Made by a program: the position numbers and the translations under genes
Notes under the pieces: generated by a model
The model's input: only the letters and a program-made list of their open reading frames with translations
What the model was told of the DNA's origin: nothing
Databases searched by the model: none
Shown here: positions 18,251 through 26,814 of the stretch, piece after piece
Position numbering within the stretch: position 1 is the first letter of the stretch
How the letters are laid out: each line of letters opens with the position of its first letter
Assembly: GCA_030625815.1 (NCBI GenBank)
Contig: DAOUQF010000030.1
Coordinates: 1-47,157, forward strand
DNA from: Eubacteriales bacterium
GTDB lineage: Bacteria; Bacillota; Clostridia; Tissierellales; GPF-1
DNA length: 47,157 nt
Reading direction: 5' to 3'

Positions 18251-19003
18251 CTAGTTCATTAAAGTTATCAGATACACGACGGGCAAGACAAAAAGAATGC
18301 TGTCAAAGCGATCTAGAATGCCACCGTGACCAGGAATAATCTTTCCATAATCCTTGATATTGGATTGTCGTTTGAACATGGAGGCAATCAAATCACCGGC
18401 CTGACTGATAGCGGAGCCGGCAAGACCGAAGCCTGCATAATACCAAATGACTTCCCCATGCCAATAATAAGAAAACAAAAGCGTTAATAACGCGGAACCA
18501 ATCATGCCACCGATCGAACCCTCAATGGTTTTTTTGGGACTAATCGCAGGACAGAGCTTATGCTTTCCAAAGAAGACGCCTGTGAAATAAGCGCAGGTGT
18601 CAGAAATCCAAGAAAAGATAAAGACCAAAAGGACACGAGCATCTCCGTTTAAAACATAGAAGAAAGAGAAATTAACGACGATATAGATGGATGCAAAAAC
18701 AGTATACACCATATCCGTGATATTGTTGCGCGAAATGGCATAGAATCCGCTGGTCAAAAACAGGAAAACAACACTTACCAATAGAAATGAGACTTGGGTG
18801 TGGAAAAAGAACAAGAAGGCAATTTGGAGAACAAGAAGTTCTCGATGGATGCGAATATTTTTGTCCTTCAATACCCGTTCAAATTCGAATACCGCGATGA
18901 CAGAAAGCAAAGCAACGCTGATATCCAAAAAATATCCGCCTTGAACCAATACAAATCCCAACAGCAAAACCAATACAATCCCACTGCTAATTCTTTTAAT
19001 CAT
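18251..19003 (-). CDS. cdsA: Phosphatidate cytidylyltransferase
   Basis: Integral membrane enzyme making CDP-diacylglycerol from phosphatidic acid and CTP, the branch point for phospholipids. With the ATG at 19003 (after GAGGTGAT) it has 250 residues and multiple hydrophobic spans. The diagnostic signature near the C-terminus is present: SMFKRQSNIKDYGKIIPGHG followed by GILDRFDS. A longer open frame to 19126 overlaps uppS and is not supported. It lies ten bases after uppS. Confidence 0.95.
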   Translation of the reverse strand: MIKRISSGIVLVLLLGFVLVQGGYFLDISVALLSVIAVFEFERVLKDKNIRIHRELLVLQIAFLFFFHTQVSFLLVSVVFLFLTSGFYAISRNNITDMVYTVFASIYIVVNFSFFYVLNGDARVLLVFIFSWISDTCAYFTGVFFGKHKLCPAISPKKTIEGSIGGMIGSALLTLLFSYYWHGEVIWYYAGFGLAGSAISQAGDLIASMFKRQSNIKDYGKIIPGHGGILDRFDSILFVLPVVYLITLMN

Positions 19004-19013
19004 GATTATCACC

Positions 19014-19739
19014 TCATTTGATTTTGCCAAACCGTCGATGTCTTTTTTGATAATCCGCAATCGCGCGGGCCAGGGTTTCTTGGGTAAAATCAGGCCAGTA
19101 TTCTTCAGTGAACCACAATTCTGCATAAGCAGCCTGATAAATCAAAAAATTACTGAGTCGCATTTCTCCACTTGTTCGAATGACTAGATCGGGGTCTGGA
19201 AGTTCAGGCGCATCAAGAAATTGATGCAGATCAGTAGCTGACCATGGCGTATTCGAGGTTTGTTGCGCCTCCATCATTCGATCTATGGCGCGATGGATTT
19301 CATCACGGCCGCCGTAGTCAACGGCTAATGTCAATGACAACTTCGTATTGTTGTTGGTTTCGCGTTCCATCTTTTCCATTTGGGAAACCATAAATTTACT
19401 GATGCGATCCCTGCGTCCGATAAAGCGAACGCGTACGCCCCTTTCCTTTAATTCTGTCAGTTCCTTTTCAATAAAGTGAGCCAACAATCGAAAAAGAACG
19501 TCCACTTCCGCCTTGGGGCGCGACCAATTTTCAGTGGAAAACGCATAAATCGTAATATAGGGGATCTTGAGATCCAAGGCGCCCGAAACAAGATTTCGAA
19601 CGGCTTCGGATCCTGCCTTGTGTCCATCGCTGCGTTGATTTCCCTTGCGCATAGCCCACCGGCCATTCCCATCCATAATTACAGCAATATGCTTTGGATT
19701 TGAGATGCTGACTTGTGTTGAATCCGCGTGAGTGCTCAT
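19014..19739 (-). CDS. uppS: Undecaprenyl diphosphate synthase (isoprenyl transferase)
   Basis: cis-Prenyltransferase that makes the C55 lipid carrier for peptidoglycan and wall polymers. The 241 residues contain IAVIMDGNGRWA with catalytic Asp23, then GHKAG, YAFSTENWSRP, and the C-terminal LVIRTSGEMRLSNFLIYQ. The usual reading of that last motif is RTSGExRLSNFLLWQ. The ATG at 19739 follows a run of six G residues. It is the first gene of the uppS-cdsA-dxr-rseP-ispG-polC run, directly after the terminator of the frr operon. Confidence 0.97.
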   Translation of the reverse strand: MSTHADSTQVSISNPKHIAVIMDGNGRWAMRKGNQRSDGHKAGSEAVRNLVSGALDLKIPYITIYAFSTENWSRPKAEVDVLFRLLAHFIEKELTELKERGVRVRFIGRRDRISKFMVSQMEKMERETNNNTKLSLTLAVDYGGRDEIHRAIDRMMEAQQTSNTPWSATDLHQFLDAPELPDPDLVIRTSGEMRLSNFLIYQAAYAELWFTEEYWPDFTQETLARAIADYQKRHRRFGKIK

Positions 19740-19760
19740 GCAATTCCCCCCTTATGACTA

Positions 19761-19793
19761 GGAAAAAATTCCTTCTGCAGTGCAGAAGGAATT
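19761..19793 (-). terminator. Strong terminator after the frr-linked small gene
   Basis: A 12-base-pair perfect stem (19767-19778 with 19782-19793, three-base loop) is followed on the minus strand by six T residues. The stem includes the last two bases of the small gene's stop codon. It separates pyrH-frr-orf60 from uppS. Confidence 0.9.
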
Positions 19794-19974
19794 AATACTT
19801 ACAAATATAAATTCGAATCGGTTCCTCTTCAACCATCCAGACAATTCGTATTTCGGTAAAATCGTCTGCATAGCGCTGATTATCGCCCTCGAGCTGGATC
19901 AATTGATGATGCGGGTAAAGCAGGCGCATCTCTTCTTCTCTATAGATTTGACCAATAAGAGGAGAACGTACCAT
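19792..19974 (-). CDS. 60-residue protein of unknown function coupled to frr
   Basis: I do not recognise this protein. Its 60 residues have no membrane segment, signal peptide or cysteine pair; the middle (HHQLIQLEGDNQRYADDF) is polar and the end (TEIRIVWMVEEEPIRIYICKY without its flank) alternates hydrophobic and charged residues as in beta strands. Reasons to call it real: the ATG overlaps the frr stop by one base (TAATG), GGAAG lies four bases upstream, and the strong terminator starts at its stop codon, so the transcript boundary fits this frame exactly. It may be a small accessory protein of translation, or a lineage-specific orphan. Function unknown. Confidence 0.68.
   Translation of the reverse strand: MVRSPLIGQIYREEEMRLLYPHHQLIQLEGDNQRYADDFTEIRIVWMVEEEPIRIYICKY
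19804..19832 (-). promoter_or_regulatory. Candidate promoter for the uppS operon
   Basis: On the minus strand TTGAAG and TATATT are 17 bases apart, inside the 3' end of the small gene. Initiation would fall a few bases before the terminator hairpin at 19793, so it would be attenuated. It is the only promoter-like pair I see ahead of uppS. Confidence 0.33.
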
Positions 19975-20531
19975 TAGACTTCCAAAAGCTCGCTTTCTTT
20001 GGCTTTTTCCATTTCGTCGATTTTTTTAATAGAGGAATCAGTCAGCTTCTGAACAGCTTCTTCGCCTTCTTTTAAATCGTCCTTGGTCAGATCACCATTC
20101 TTTTCCTGCTTTTTCAACTTATCATTGGCGTGTCGGCGTTCATTGCGAACCGCAACCTTTGCTTCTTCAGCCAATTTTTTAACCAATTTTGTCAAATCGC
20201 GTCTTCGCTCTTCCGTAAGCAGCGGAATGCTCAAACGGATGATCTTTCCATCATTGGATGGGTTGATTCCCAATTCTGAAGTTGTGATCGCTTTTTCAAT
20301 AACGGGAATCAACGTTACATCCCAAGGCGAAATCACAAGCATTCTTGGCTCAGGCGCACTGACGTTTGCCACTTGATTCAGCGGAGTGGCAGCGCCGTAA
20401 TAATCAACCACGATTCGATCAAGTAAGCTAGGGTTCGCTCGTCCAGCTCGAACAGAATTCAAGTTGTCTTGAAATACGCCGATCGTTTTCGTCATTTTTT
20501 CTTCTACTCTTTTGTGAACTTCTGTAAACAT
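19974..20531 (-). CDS. frr: Ribosome recycling factor
   Basis: Works with EF-G to split the post-termination ribosome. The 185 residues are the standard length. Conserved segments are [47 protein letters not shown], and [19 protein letters not shown], followed by the long helix [20 protein letters not shown]. The ATG at 20531 follows GGGGGT and lies four bases after the pyrH stop. It is followed by a coupled 60-codon gene. Confidence 0.97.
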   Translation of the reverse strand: MFTEVHKRVEEKMTKTIGVFQDNLNSVRAGRANPSLLDRIVVDYYGAATPLNQVANVSAPEPRMLVISPWDVTLIPVIEKAITTSELGINPSNDGKIIRLSIPLLTEERRRDLTKLVKKLAEEAKVAVRNERRHANDKLKKQEKNGDLTKDDLKEGEEAVQKLTDSSIKKIDEMEKAKESELLEV

Positions 20532-20535
20532 GGAA

Positions 20536-21249
20536 TTACCCCCTCAATTTTGTTCCGATCTTTTCTCCGCGGACTACGCGGACAATATTCATCGGATCCT
20601 CAATCCCAAATACGATAATGGGAATATTGGTATTGATACACAGCGATGCTGTTGTAGCGTCCATAACCTTCAATTCTTTGTCGAGAATATCCTTAAAGGT
20701 CAAAGAGTCATATTTTTTAGCATCCGGGTTTTTAAGCGGATCGGAATCATAAACGCCATCCACCCCTTTTTTGCCTAATAAAATGACGTCCGCGTCAATT
20801 TCTGCGGCACGCAAAGCTGCACATGTGTCAGTCGTGAAAAAAGGATTGCCGGTGCCTGCGGCGAAGATGACAATCTTGCCCTTGGTCAGGTGCGCCGTTG
20901 CTTTTCTGCGAATATACGGCTCGGCGATTTGCCTCATCTCGATGGCCGTCTGCACATTGGTAGGGATATTCATCTGTTCGAAAGCATCCTGCAAGGCCAA
21001 GGCATTGATGACGGTCGCCAGCATGCCCATATGATCTGCCGTTGTGCGATCCATATCCGGCGATGACTGGCCTCTCCAAAAATTGCCGCCGCCAACAACG
21101 ATGGCGATTTCAATGCCCATTGCATGGACCTGGGCGATTTTAGAAACCATTTTTTTCACCATGGCGGGATCAACACCAAATTCTGATTGTCCCTTCAAGG
21201 CTTCACCGCTTAGTTTCAAGAGAATTCTTTTATATTTTATACCCGACAT
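20536..21249 (-). CDS. pyrH: Uridylate kinase (UMP kinase)
   Basis: Phosphorylates UMP to UDP in pyrimidine nucleotide synthesis; bacterial enzymes are hexamers regulated by GTP and UTP. From the ATG at 21249 (after AAAGGAGC) it has 237 residues. Amino acid kinase family motifs are [44 protein letters not shown] and the C-terminal [12 protein letters not shown] longer open frame to 21309 covers the promoter and is rejected. It heads the pyrH-frr-orf60 unit with its own promoter just upstream. Confidence 0.97.
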   Translation of the reverse strand: MSGIKYKRILLKLSGEALKGQSEFGVDPAMVKKMVSKIAQVHAMGIEIAIVVGGGNFWRGQSSPDMDRTTADHMGMLATVINALALQDAFEQMNIPTNVQTAIEMRQIAEPYIRRKATAHLTKGKIVIFAAGTGNPFFTTDTCAALRAAEIDADVILLGKKGVDGVYDSDPLKNPDAKKYDSLTFKDILDKELKVMDATTASLCINTNIPIIVFGIEDPMNIVRVVRGEKIGTKLRG

Positions 21250-21267
21250 GTTAAGCTCCTTTATTAT

Positions 21268-21296
21268 AATATAGCAAATTTTCTCCAAATTGTGAA
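21268..21296 (-). promoter_or_regulatory. Promoter of pyrH-frr
   Basis: On the minus strand TTCACA (one mismatch to the -35 consensus) and TATATT (one mismatch to the -10) are separated by exactly 17 bases. It lies about 20 bases upstream of the pyrH start and just after the tsf hairpin. Confidence 0.7.
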
Positions 21297-21297
21297 A

Positions 21298-21321
21298 TAG
21301 AGAACACAAATGTGTTCTCTA
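21298..21321 (-). terminator. Hairpin after tsf
   Basis: An 11-base-pair perfect inverted repeat (TAGAGAACACA with its complement) with a two-base gap follows the tsf stop. The downstream tail on the minus strand is only moderately T-rich (TTTCACAATTT), so termination may be partial. Confidence 0.55.
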
Positions 21322-21325
21322 CCGC

Positions 21326-21979
21326 TTATTTCTGCATTTGTTTCGCTACTTCTTCTGCAAAGTTTTCTTCTTTTTTCTCAAGGCCTTCTCCAACTTCGTA
21401 ACGAGTGAAGCGACGGATCTTGAGGTTTTCGCCTAATTTCGCGATTTTTTCATTCAGAAGATCTTGAATTGTCTTGTCGCTATCTTTGATAAACGGCTGT
21501 TCCATCAAGCATACTTCCTTATAATATTTTTTAATTCTGCCTTCTACCATTTTATCGACGATTTTTTCAGGCTTGCCTTCGTTTAATGCTTGTTCGCGCA
21601 AGACCTTTCGCTCATGCTCCAATTCCTCTTGAGGAACTTCTTCTTTTGTCAAATAAAGTGGTTTTGCTGCTGCAATTTGCATTGCAATATCTTTAGCAAA
21701 GGTTTTGAATTCTTCATTTTTTGCAACAAAATCGGTTTCGCTGTTGATTTCAACAAGAACACCAATTCGGCCACCGCCATGAATGTACGAAACAACGGAA
21801 CCTTCCGCTGCGATACGACCCGCTTTTTTCGCTGCCTTTGACAACCCTTTTTCTCGTAATAAATCCACTGCTTTTTCGATGCTTCCATCTGTCTCAACAA
21901 GCGCTTTTTTACAATCCATCATTCCCGCACCTGTCATTCCACGTAATTCTTTTACCATACCGGCAGTAACTGCAGCCAT
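21326..21979 (-). CDS. tsf: Elongation factor Ts, compact form
   Basis: Guanine nucleotide exchange factor for EF-Tu. The N-terminal UBA-like domain and the exchange motif [17 protein letters not shown] are clear, followed by [17 protein letters not shown] and [15 protein letters not shown]. From the ATG at 21979, after GGAGGG, the protein has 217 residues, against about 290 in B. subtilis; the short form, lacking much of one dimerisation subdomain, is common in several bacterial groups and is not a truncation. It follows rpsB as usual. Confidence 0.96.
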   Translation of the reverse strand: MAAVTAGMVKELRGMTGAGMMDCKKALVETDGSIEKAVDLLREKGLSKAAKKAGRIAAEGSVVSYIHGGGRIGVLVEINSETDFVAKNEEFKTFAKDIAMQIAAAKPLYLTKEEVPQEELEHERKVLREQALNEGKPEKIVDKMVEGRIKKYYKEVCLMEQPFIKDSDKTIQDLLNEKIAKLGENLKIRRFTRYEVGEGLEKKEENFAEEVAKQMQK

Positions 21980-22011
21980 TTTATTCCCTCCTTGTTGTTT
22001 ACATAGAAATA

Positions 22012-22034
22012 GGTAAGGGGGAACTCCCCTTACC
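22012..22034 (-). other. Hairpin between rpsB and tsf
   Basis: A 9-base-pair stem (GGTAAGGGG with CCCCTTACC, five-base loop) lies just after the rpsB stop. No T-tract follows on the minus strand, so it is more likely an mRNA stability or attenuation element than a full terminator. Confidence 0.5.
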
Positions 22035-22051
22035 AAATAATCTTCTAATTT

Positions 22052-22768
22052 TTATGCTTGTGGCGCTTCAACATCCTCAAGCTGCTCCCCTTGTTTTCCT
22101 TCCAAAACAGCATTAGCTATTGTTTCAGACAACAGGCGAACGGCACGGATTGCATCGTCATTTCCAGGAATCACATAATCAATTTCGTCTGGATCACAGT
22201 TTGTGTCGACAATTGCGACAACTGGGATGCCCAAGATATGTGCTTCTTGAATCGCGATACGCTCTTTGCGAGGATCTACAATAAACAAAGCGTCAGGAAC
22301 GCGCTTCATGTTTTGAATACCGCCCAAGAATTTTTCCAATCTTTCGCGTTGATGCTTCAATTTGATGACTTCTTTCTTAGGAAGCAACTCGAAAGTTCCT
22401 TCTTCTTCCATTTTCACCAATTGATGAAGACGATCGATTCTCTTCTTGATTGTCTTGTAGTTTGTCAGCATGCCGCCCAACCAGCGTTGGTTGACATAAT
22501 GCATACCACAACGTTTTGCGTTGATCGCGATTGATTCTTGTGCTTGTTTTTTTGTGCCGACGAATAGGATTTCTCCACCCTCTTGAACAACCTCACGAAC
22601 AAATGAGTACGCTTCATCCACTTTGCGAACTGTTTTTTGCAAGTCGATGATGTAGATTCCATTTCTTTCAGCGAAAATAAATTTTGCCATTTTAGGATTC
22701 CAACGACGTGTCTGGTGACCGAAGTGAACCCCTGCTTCTAATAAGCTTTTCATTGATACTACTGCCAT
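22052..22768 (-). CDS. rpsB: 30S ribosomal protein S2
   Basis: Late-binding small-subunit protein needed for S1 or mRNA docking. The 238 residues begin [19 protein letters not shown] and include [40 protein letters not shown], and [19 protein letters not shown], all diagnostic of S2. The ATG at 22768 has GGAGGTG five bases upstream. An open frame extends to 22831 but lacks support. A three-codon reading frame with its own ribosome site overlaps the rpsB ribosome site (see findings). Transcribed from a strong promoter after codY. Confidence 0.97.
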   Translation of the reverse strand: MAVVSMKSLLEAGVHFGHQTRRWNPKMAKFIFAERNGIYIIDLQKTVRKVDEAYSFVREVVQEGGEILFVGTKKQAQESIAINAKRCGMHYVNQRWLGGMLTNYKTIKKRIDRLHQLVKMEEEGTFELLPKKEVIKLKHQRERLEKFLGGIQNMKRVPDALFIVDPRKERIAIQEAHILGIPVVAIVDTNCDPDEIDYVIPGNDDAIRAVRLLSETIANAVLEGKQGEQLEDVEAPQA

Positions 22769-22870
22769 ACTTACACCTCCATAGTTTTTTCCTCCACCTG
22801 CATCAACCAAGACTCTCACTCTCTCGAGCACTAAGAGTTTGTCAACAGATGTGTGTGATGAACCTCTAAT

Positions 22871-22899
22871 ATTATAACATAAGGAATACGCAGTGACAA
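22871..22899 (-). promoter_or_regulatory. Promoter of rpsB-tsf
   Basis: On the minus strand TTGTCA and a perfect TATAAT are 17 bases apart, with a TGT extension before the -10. The predicted transcript has a leader of roughly 95 bases before rpsB, longer than needed for a ribosome site alone. Confidence 0.8.
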
Positions 22900-22900
22900 G

Positions 22901-23644
22901 TTATAGATTCAACTCTTTCAACAAATATCCATTTAAAACTTTGATGTAGGTTCCCTTCATGCCCAGCGATTTGGATTCGATCACGCCAGCGCTTTCGAAT
23001 TTTCGCAATGCATTCACAATCACGGATCGAGTAATCCCGACACGATCGGCAATCTTGCTGGCAACCAGCAAGCCTTCCATGCCGTCCAACTCTCGGAAGA
23101 TATGTTCAATGGCTTCCAGTTCCGAATAAGAAAGGGTTCCGATCGCCACCTGTACCATGGTCTTCTTTCGAGTAATTACTTCAAGCTCTTCGTTCTTAGC
23201 CTTCATGATTTCCATGCCAACGATGGTAGCGCCGTATTCCGCCAACACCAAATCTTCGTCAGCAAATGGTTTCACTCGGTGGAAAACCAGGGTGCCTAAA
23301 CGGCCGTGAATATTTAAAATGGGAACGATTGTCAACAAGCCTTCTTTGAATGTAGCAAAAGCAGGCATTCCCTCAGGATCGCTCTCAAGATTTTCTTCCG
23401 TTTCTGTTATCGCGCTCAATCGGCGATTGGTTCCTTCGTCAACTTTTAAATCCATTTGTTCATCTGCCGGAAATCGTTCTGTGTTGGATCCCAGGATCTT
23501 TCCTTTACGGCTGATGATCAATACATCTGCAAGTAAGGTCTCGCCCAATGTTTCAGAAATCTGCATAAAAGAAATCGGGGTCGCTCCAGCGATCAATAAA
23601 GATTGGTTCAGTTTTCTTGTCTTTGCTAAAAGGTTTGCTTGCAT
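22901..23644 (-). CDS. codY: Global nutrient-responsive repressor CodY
   Basis: Transcription regulator of Bacillota that senses branched-chain amino acids and GTP and controls metabolism in stationary phase. The N-terminal GAF-like ligand domain starts with MQANLLAKTRKLNQSLLIAG; the C-terminal winged helix has RSVIVNALRKFESAG followed by VIESKSLGMKGTYIKVLN, close to the family consensus. From the ATG at 23644, after AAGGAGA, it has 247 residues, slightly under the 259 of B. subtilis. It starts one base after topA and ends the comM-dprA-topA-codY run. In many Bacillota hslVU lies between xerC/topA and codY; it is absent here. Confidence 0.96.
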   Translation of the reverse strand: MQANLLAKTRKLNQSLLIAGATPISFMQISETLGETLLADVLIISRKGKILGSNTERFPADEQMDLKVDEGTNRRLSAITETEENLESDPEGMPAFATFKEGLLTIVPILNIHGRLGTLVFHRVKPFADEDLVLAEYGATIVGMEIMKAKNEELEVITRKKTMVQVAIGTLSYSELEAIEHIFRELDGMEGLLVASKIADRVGITRSVIVNALRKFESAGVIESKSLGMKGTYIKVLNGYLLKELNL

Positions 23645-23645
23645 T

Positions 23646-25730
23646 CTAATTCTCCTTAGGTTCTTTCGATACTTTTGTTTTGTAATCACATTCTGTGCAT
23701 TTTATCGTACCGCGAGACTTGGTCATAAAGCCTCCACAGGTTGGACAGGGTTCTGTGTGCGGTGGATCCCATGAAACAAAGTCGCAGGCAGGATAGGCGG
23801 AACATCCGTAGAATTTTTTCCCCTTCTTGGAACGGCGTTCAATAATCGTGCCTTCTTTGCACTTGGGACAGGATACGCCAGTATCCTTCAAGATCGGTTT
23901 TGTGTTCTTGCATTCCGGATATCCGGGACAAGCCAAGAATTCTCCGAAACGACCTGTTTTAATGACCATCATTTTTCCGCATTTTTCGCATTGCACATCG
24001 CTTACGCGTTCAGCAATTTCGATTTTTTGAATGGTTTCATTGGCATGGTTCAACCGCGGCTCCAATTCCTTGTAGAATTCTTTCACAACGGTTTTCCATG
24101 GCATCTCGCCTTGTTCGACGATATCCAACTGCCCTTCCATGGTTGCGGTGAAATCAGTATTAAAGATGGTGCCGAAATACTCGCCCAATAAATCGGTTGT
24201 GACAAAGCCAAGTTCCGTCGGATGAAGTTTTTTCTCCTCCAGCTCGACATAGCGTCTGCCTAAAATCGTCGAGATCGTCGGCGCAAAGGTGCTTGGGCGT
24301 CCAATTCCCAACTCTTCCAGCAAACGGACCAAAGAAGCCTCCGTATATCTTGCCGGCGGTTTCGTGAACTTCTCTTCCCCGTCAATTTTTTGAACGGTGA
24401 TGGGTTCTTGCGGTACGAGGGCATCAAATTGTAGTTTGGATTCGAAACCGCTTTGCGGAATTAACGCCATAAATCCCTCGAAAACAATGGTGGATTCCTT
24501 TGCTCGGAAGAGATAGTGATTGACATCAATTTCGATCTTTGCAGTTTCAATCTTCGCCGGCACCATTTGAGAGGCTACGTATTTTGACCAAATTAATGAG
24601 TAGAGTCGGAACTGATCGCGAGTCAATGAAACCTTGATCGACTCAGGGCTTCTCATGGCACTGGTGGCGCGAATCGCCTCATGGGCGTCTTGGATGTCTT
24701 TTTTCTTCGATTTATAGCGAACTTCTCCATTATAATAGTTATCGCCATAGGCTTCAAGGATAAAAGTGCGCGCTTCTTGCAAAGCATCGTCTGAAAGTCG
24801 AACGGAATCTGTACGCATATAGGTAATCAAACCTGTTGAGCCTTCGCCTTTCAATTCAATTCCTTCATAAAGCTGTTGTGCGATTTGCATGGTTTTCTTT
24901 GGCGAAAACCCGATGGCGTGAGACGCTTCCTGCTGCAACTTGCTGGTGGTGAACGGCGCCTGCGGCTTTCGATAAGAATGCGTTCGTTTCATAGAGAAAA
25001 TCGAAGCTTCTTGATCCTTCAAATCTTGACGGATCTTATCCGACTCTTCTTTGGTGGCAATGGTGATCTTCTCCGCTTTTTTTCCGTTCCAGCGCGCTTC
25101 CAGTTTTGCCTCTACCGTGAGCTTTGAGGTTTGGTGATGAAACTCGCCAATAAATACCCAGTAGGCTTCCGGCACAAAGGCGTCGATTTCTCGCTCGCGA
25201 TCGCAAATGATTTTTGTTGCAACAGTTTGAACGCGGCCAGCGCTCAATCCCTTTCTGACATTGCGCCATAAGATTGGACTGATCTGATAGCCAACAAGGC
25301 GATCCAAAACCCGACGAGCTTGTTGCGCGTCTACGAGATCCAAATCGATCTTGCGGGGTTCTTTAATGGACTTTTTAACGGCCGTCTTGGTTACCTCGTT
25401 GAATTCGATGCGAATCAATTCATCTTGATTCAATTGCAAGGCTCGAGCAAGGTGCCAAGAAATCGCCTCCCCTTCACGGTCGGGGTCAGTCGCGAGATAA
25501 ACGCGATCAGCCTTCTTTGCTTCCTTTTTCAATTCAGCCAAGATTTTTCCTTTTCCGCGAATGGTAATGTATTCTGGATTGAATTCATTCTCGATATCAA
25601 TCCCTAATTTGCTTTTTGGCAGGTCAATCAAATGCCCGACAGAGGCTTTGATTTTATAGTTTTTCCCTAAAAATTTTCCAATCGTTTTCGCTTTCGCAGG
25701 TGATTCTACAATCACCAAAGATTTTCCCAT
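23646..25730 (-). CDS. topA: DNA topoisomerase I
   Basis: Type IA topoisomerase that relaxes negative supercoils. The 694 residues start with the TOPRIM domain (KSLVIVESPAKAKTIGKFLG, then TDPDREGEAISWHLA). The active-site tyrosine is in ITYMRTDSVRLS. The C-terminus has three zinc-ribbon units: CEKCGKM...CPGYPEC, CPKCKEG...CSAYPAC and CPTCGGF...CTEC. The ATG at 25730 follows AGGAGGT, and dprA ends four bases upstream. Confidence 0.97.
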   Translation of the reverse strand: MGKSLVIVESPAKAKTIGKFLGKNYKIKASVGHLIDLPKSKLGIDIENEFNPEYITIRGKGKILAELKKEAKKADRVYLATDPDREGEAISWHLARALQLNQDELIRIEFNEVTKTAVKKSIKEPRKIDLDLVDAQQARRVLDRLVGYQISPILWRNVRKGLSAGRVQTVATKIICDREREIDAFVPEAYWVFIGEFHHQTSKLTVEAKLEARWNGKKAEKITIATKEESDKIRQDLKDQEASIFSMKRTHSYRKPQAPFTTSKLQQEASHAIGFSPKKTMQIAQQLYEGIELKGEGSTGLITYMRTDSVRLSDDALQEARTFILEAYGDNYYNGEVRYKSKKKDIQDAHEAIRATSAMRSPESIKVSLTRDQFRLYSLIWSKYVASQMVPAKIETAKIEIDVNHYLFRAKESTIVFEGFMALIPQSGFESKLQFDALVPQEPITVQKIDGEEKFTKPPARYTEASLVRLLEELGIGRPSTFAPTISTILGRRYVELEEKKLHPTELGFVTTDLLGEYFGTIFNTDFTATMEGQLDIVEQGEMPWKTVVKEFYKELEPRLNHANETIQKIEIAERVSDVQCEKCGKMMVIKTGRFGEFLACPGYPECKNTKPILKDTGVSCPKCKEGTIIERRSKKGKKFYGCSAYPACDFVSWDPPHTEPCPTCGGFMTKSRGTIKCTECDYKTKVSKEPKEN

Positions 25731-25734
25731 CTTG

Positions 25735-26814
25735 TTACCTCCTGGTTCGGTAAAATTGATTTCCTTGTCGATGAATCAGAGACTTCAGCTCCAAGGAAGT
25801 AAGTACGCTTACGATATCATGTATTGATTGGTTTGACAAATCTTGAAGCTGTTGTACGCTACAGGGCTCTGCTGCAACCAGTTCATAAATCAAGTTTTCC
25901 AGCGAAGACAAAGAAACCAATTTAGCGGTTTTGCCAGTAGTGGCTTCGCTAACGGTGCTTTTCCTGTTGCCCTTCGCCAAAATTTGTTCTGGATCCAGCA
26001 AGGGTTCCGCACCATCAAAGATCAATTGGTTTGGCCCTTCGCTGCTCTTTCTATCGATGTCTCCTGGCAGGGCATAGATTTCTTTTCCTTGTTTTAACCC
26101 GTGATTCACGGTGGATAATGCACCGCTCTTATGGGTGCCTTCCATAAAAAGAATGGCTTCAGACAATCCGCTGATCAATCGATTTCGAAATGGAAAATTA
26201 TAGCCCCAAGGCTTTTCACCAAATGGAAACTCGGTTACAAGGGTGCCGCGATTCGAAATTTCATGGTAAAGGGATTCATTGCTCTTTGGATAGATCCAAT
26301 CGATCCCACAACCCAGCACAGCGATGGTTTCCCCATGCTTGAGAGCGGAACGATGCGCAATGGTGTCGACCCCTTCAGCAAAGCCGCTGACGATGGTAAT
26401 GAATTCGGATGAAAGTGCTAAGGCAAATCGTTCCGTTGCCCGTTTTCCATAGACCGTGGTATGTCTTGAACCGACAATTGCCATTGCCCGTAAAGGCGGA
26501 AATTCACCTTTCCCCCGCAGATACAAGATGGGCGGCGGATCATCCACTTCATAAAGACTTTCCGGATAACCGGGTTCGTTCCATAAAACAATTCTGGTTT
26601 TGTTCTCCCGCATTTGCCTATCCAATTGATTCTCAAATGGTTTTGGCCGGTAATCGCGGATTGCCTGTTTCGTTTTTTTGGACAAGGAATCACTCAATTG
26701 CCATTGTTCCGGAGCAGACAAAATTGCTTCAAGGGAATTTTTATGCTGGATGAGGAATCGAAGATCTTCGTATGGACAACGCTCGGCTCTAAGCCATGCA
26801 ATGAACGGTTTCAT
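25735..26814 (-). CDS. dprA: DNA-processing protein DprA
   Basis: Binds incoming single-stranded DNA and loads RecA during natural transformation. The 359 residues contain an N-terminal helix-hairpin part, the Rossmann-like core with AIVGSRHTTVYGKRATERFA, VSGFAEGVDTIAHRSAL and AVLGCGIDWIYPKSN, and a C-terminal winged-helix-like region (about 300-355). The ATG at 26814 overlaps the comM stop as ATGA, so the two are translationally coupled. Together with comM it suggests that DNA uptake is or was possible, but the uptake genes are not in this window. Confidence 0.95.
   Translation of the reverse strand: MKPFIAWLRAERCPYEDLRFLIQHKNSLEAILSAPEQWQLSDSLSKKTKQAIRDYRPKPFENQLDRQMRENKTRIVLWNEPGYPESLYEVDDPPPILYLRGKGEFPPLRAMAIVGSRHTTVYGKRATERFALALSSEFITIVSGFAEGVDTIAHRSALKHGETIAVLGCGIDWIYPKSNESLYHEISNRGTLVTEFPFGEKPWGYNFPFRNRLISGLSEAILFMEGTHKSGALSTVNHGLKQGKEIYALPGDIDRKSSEGPNQLIFDGAEPLLDPEQILAKGNRKSTVSEATTGKTAKLVSLSSLENLIYELVAAEPCSVQQLQDLSNQSIHDIVSVLTSLELKSLIHRQGNQFYRTRR

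Noticed and set aside
19484-19500. AATTTTC...GAAAA resemblance to a CodY box
   Set aside because: Spacing is off by two bases, and it lies inside the uppS coding region away from any promoter.
22813-22840. Hairpin in the rpsB leader as a defined S2-binding element
   Set aside because: Several alternative weak pairings of CTCT/AGAG repeats are possible and none stands out, so no structure can be supported by eye.
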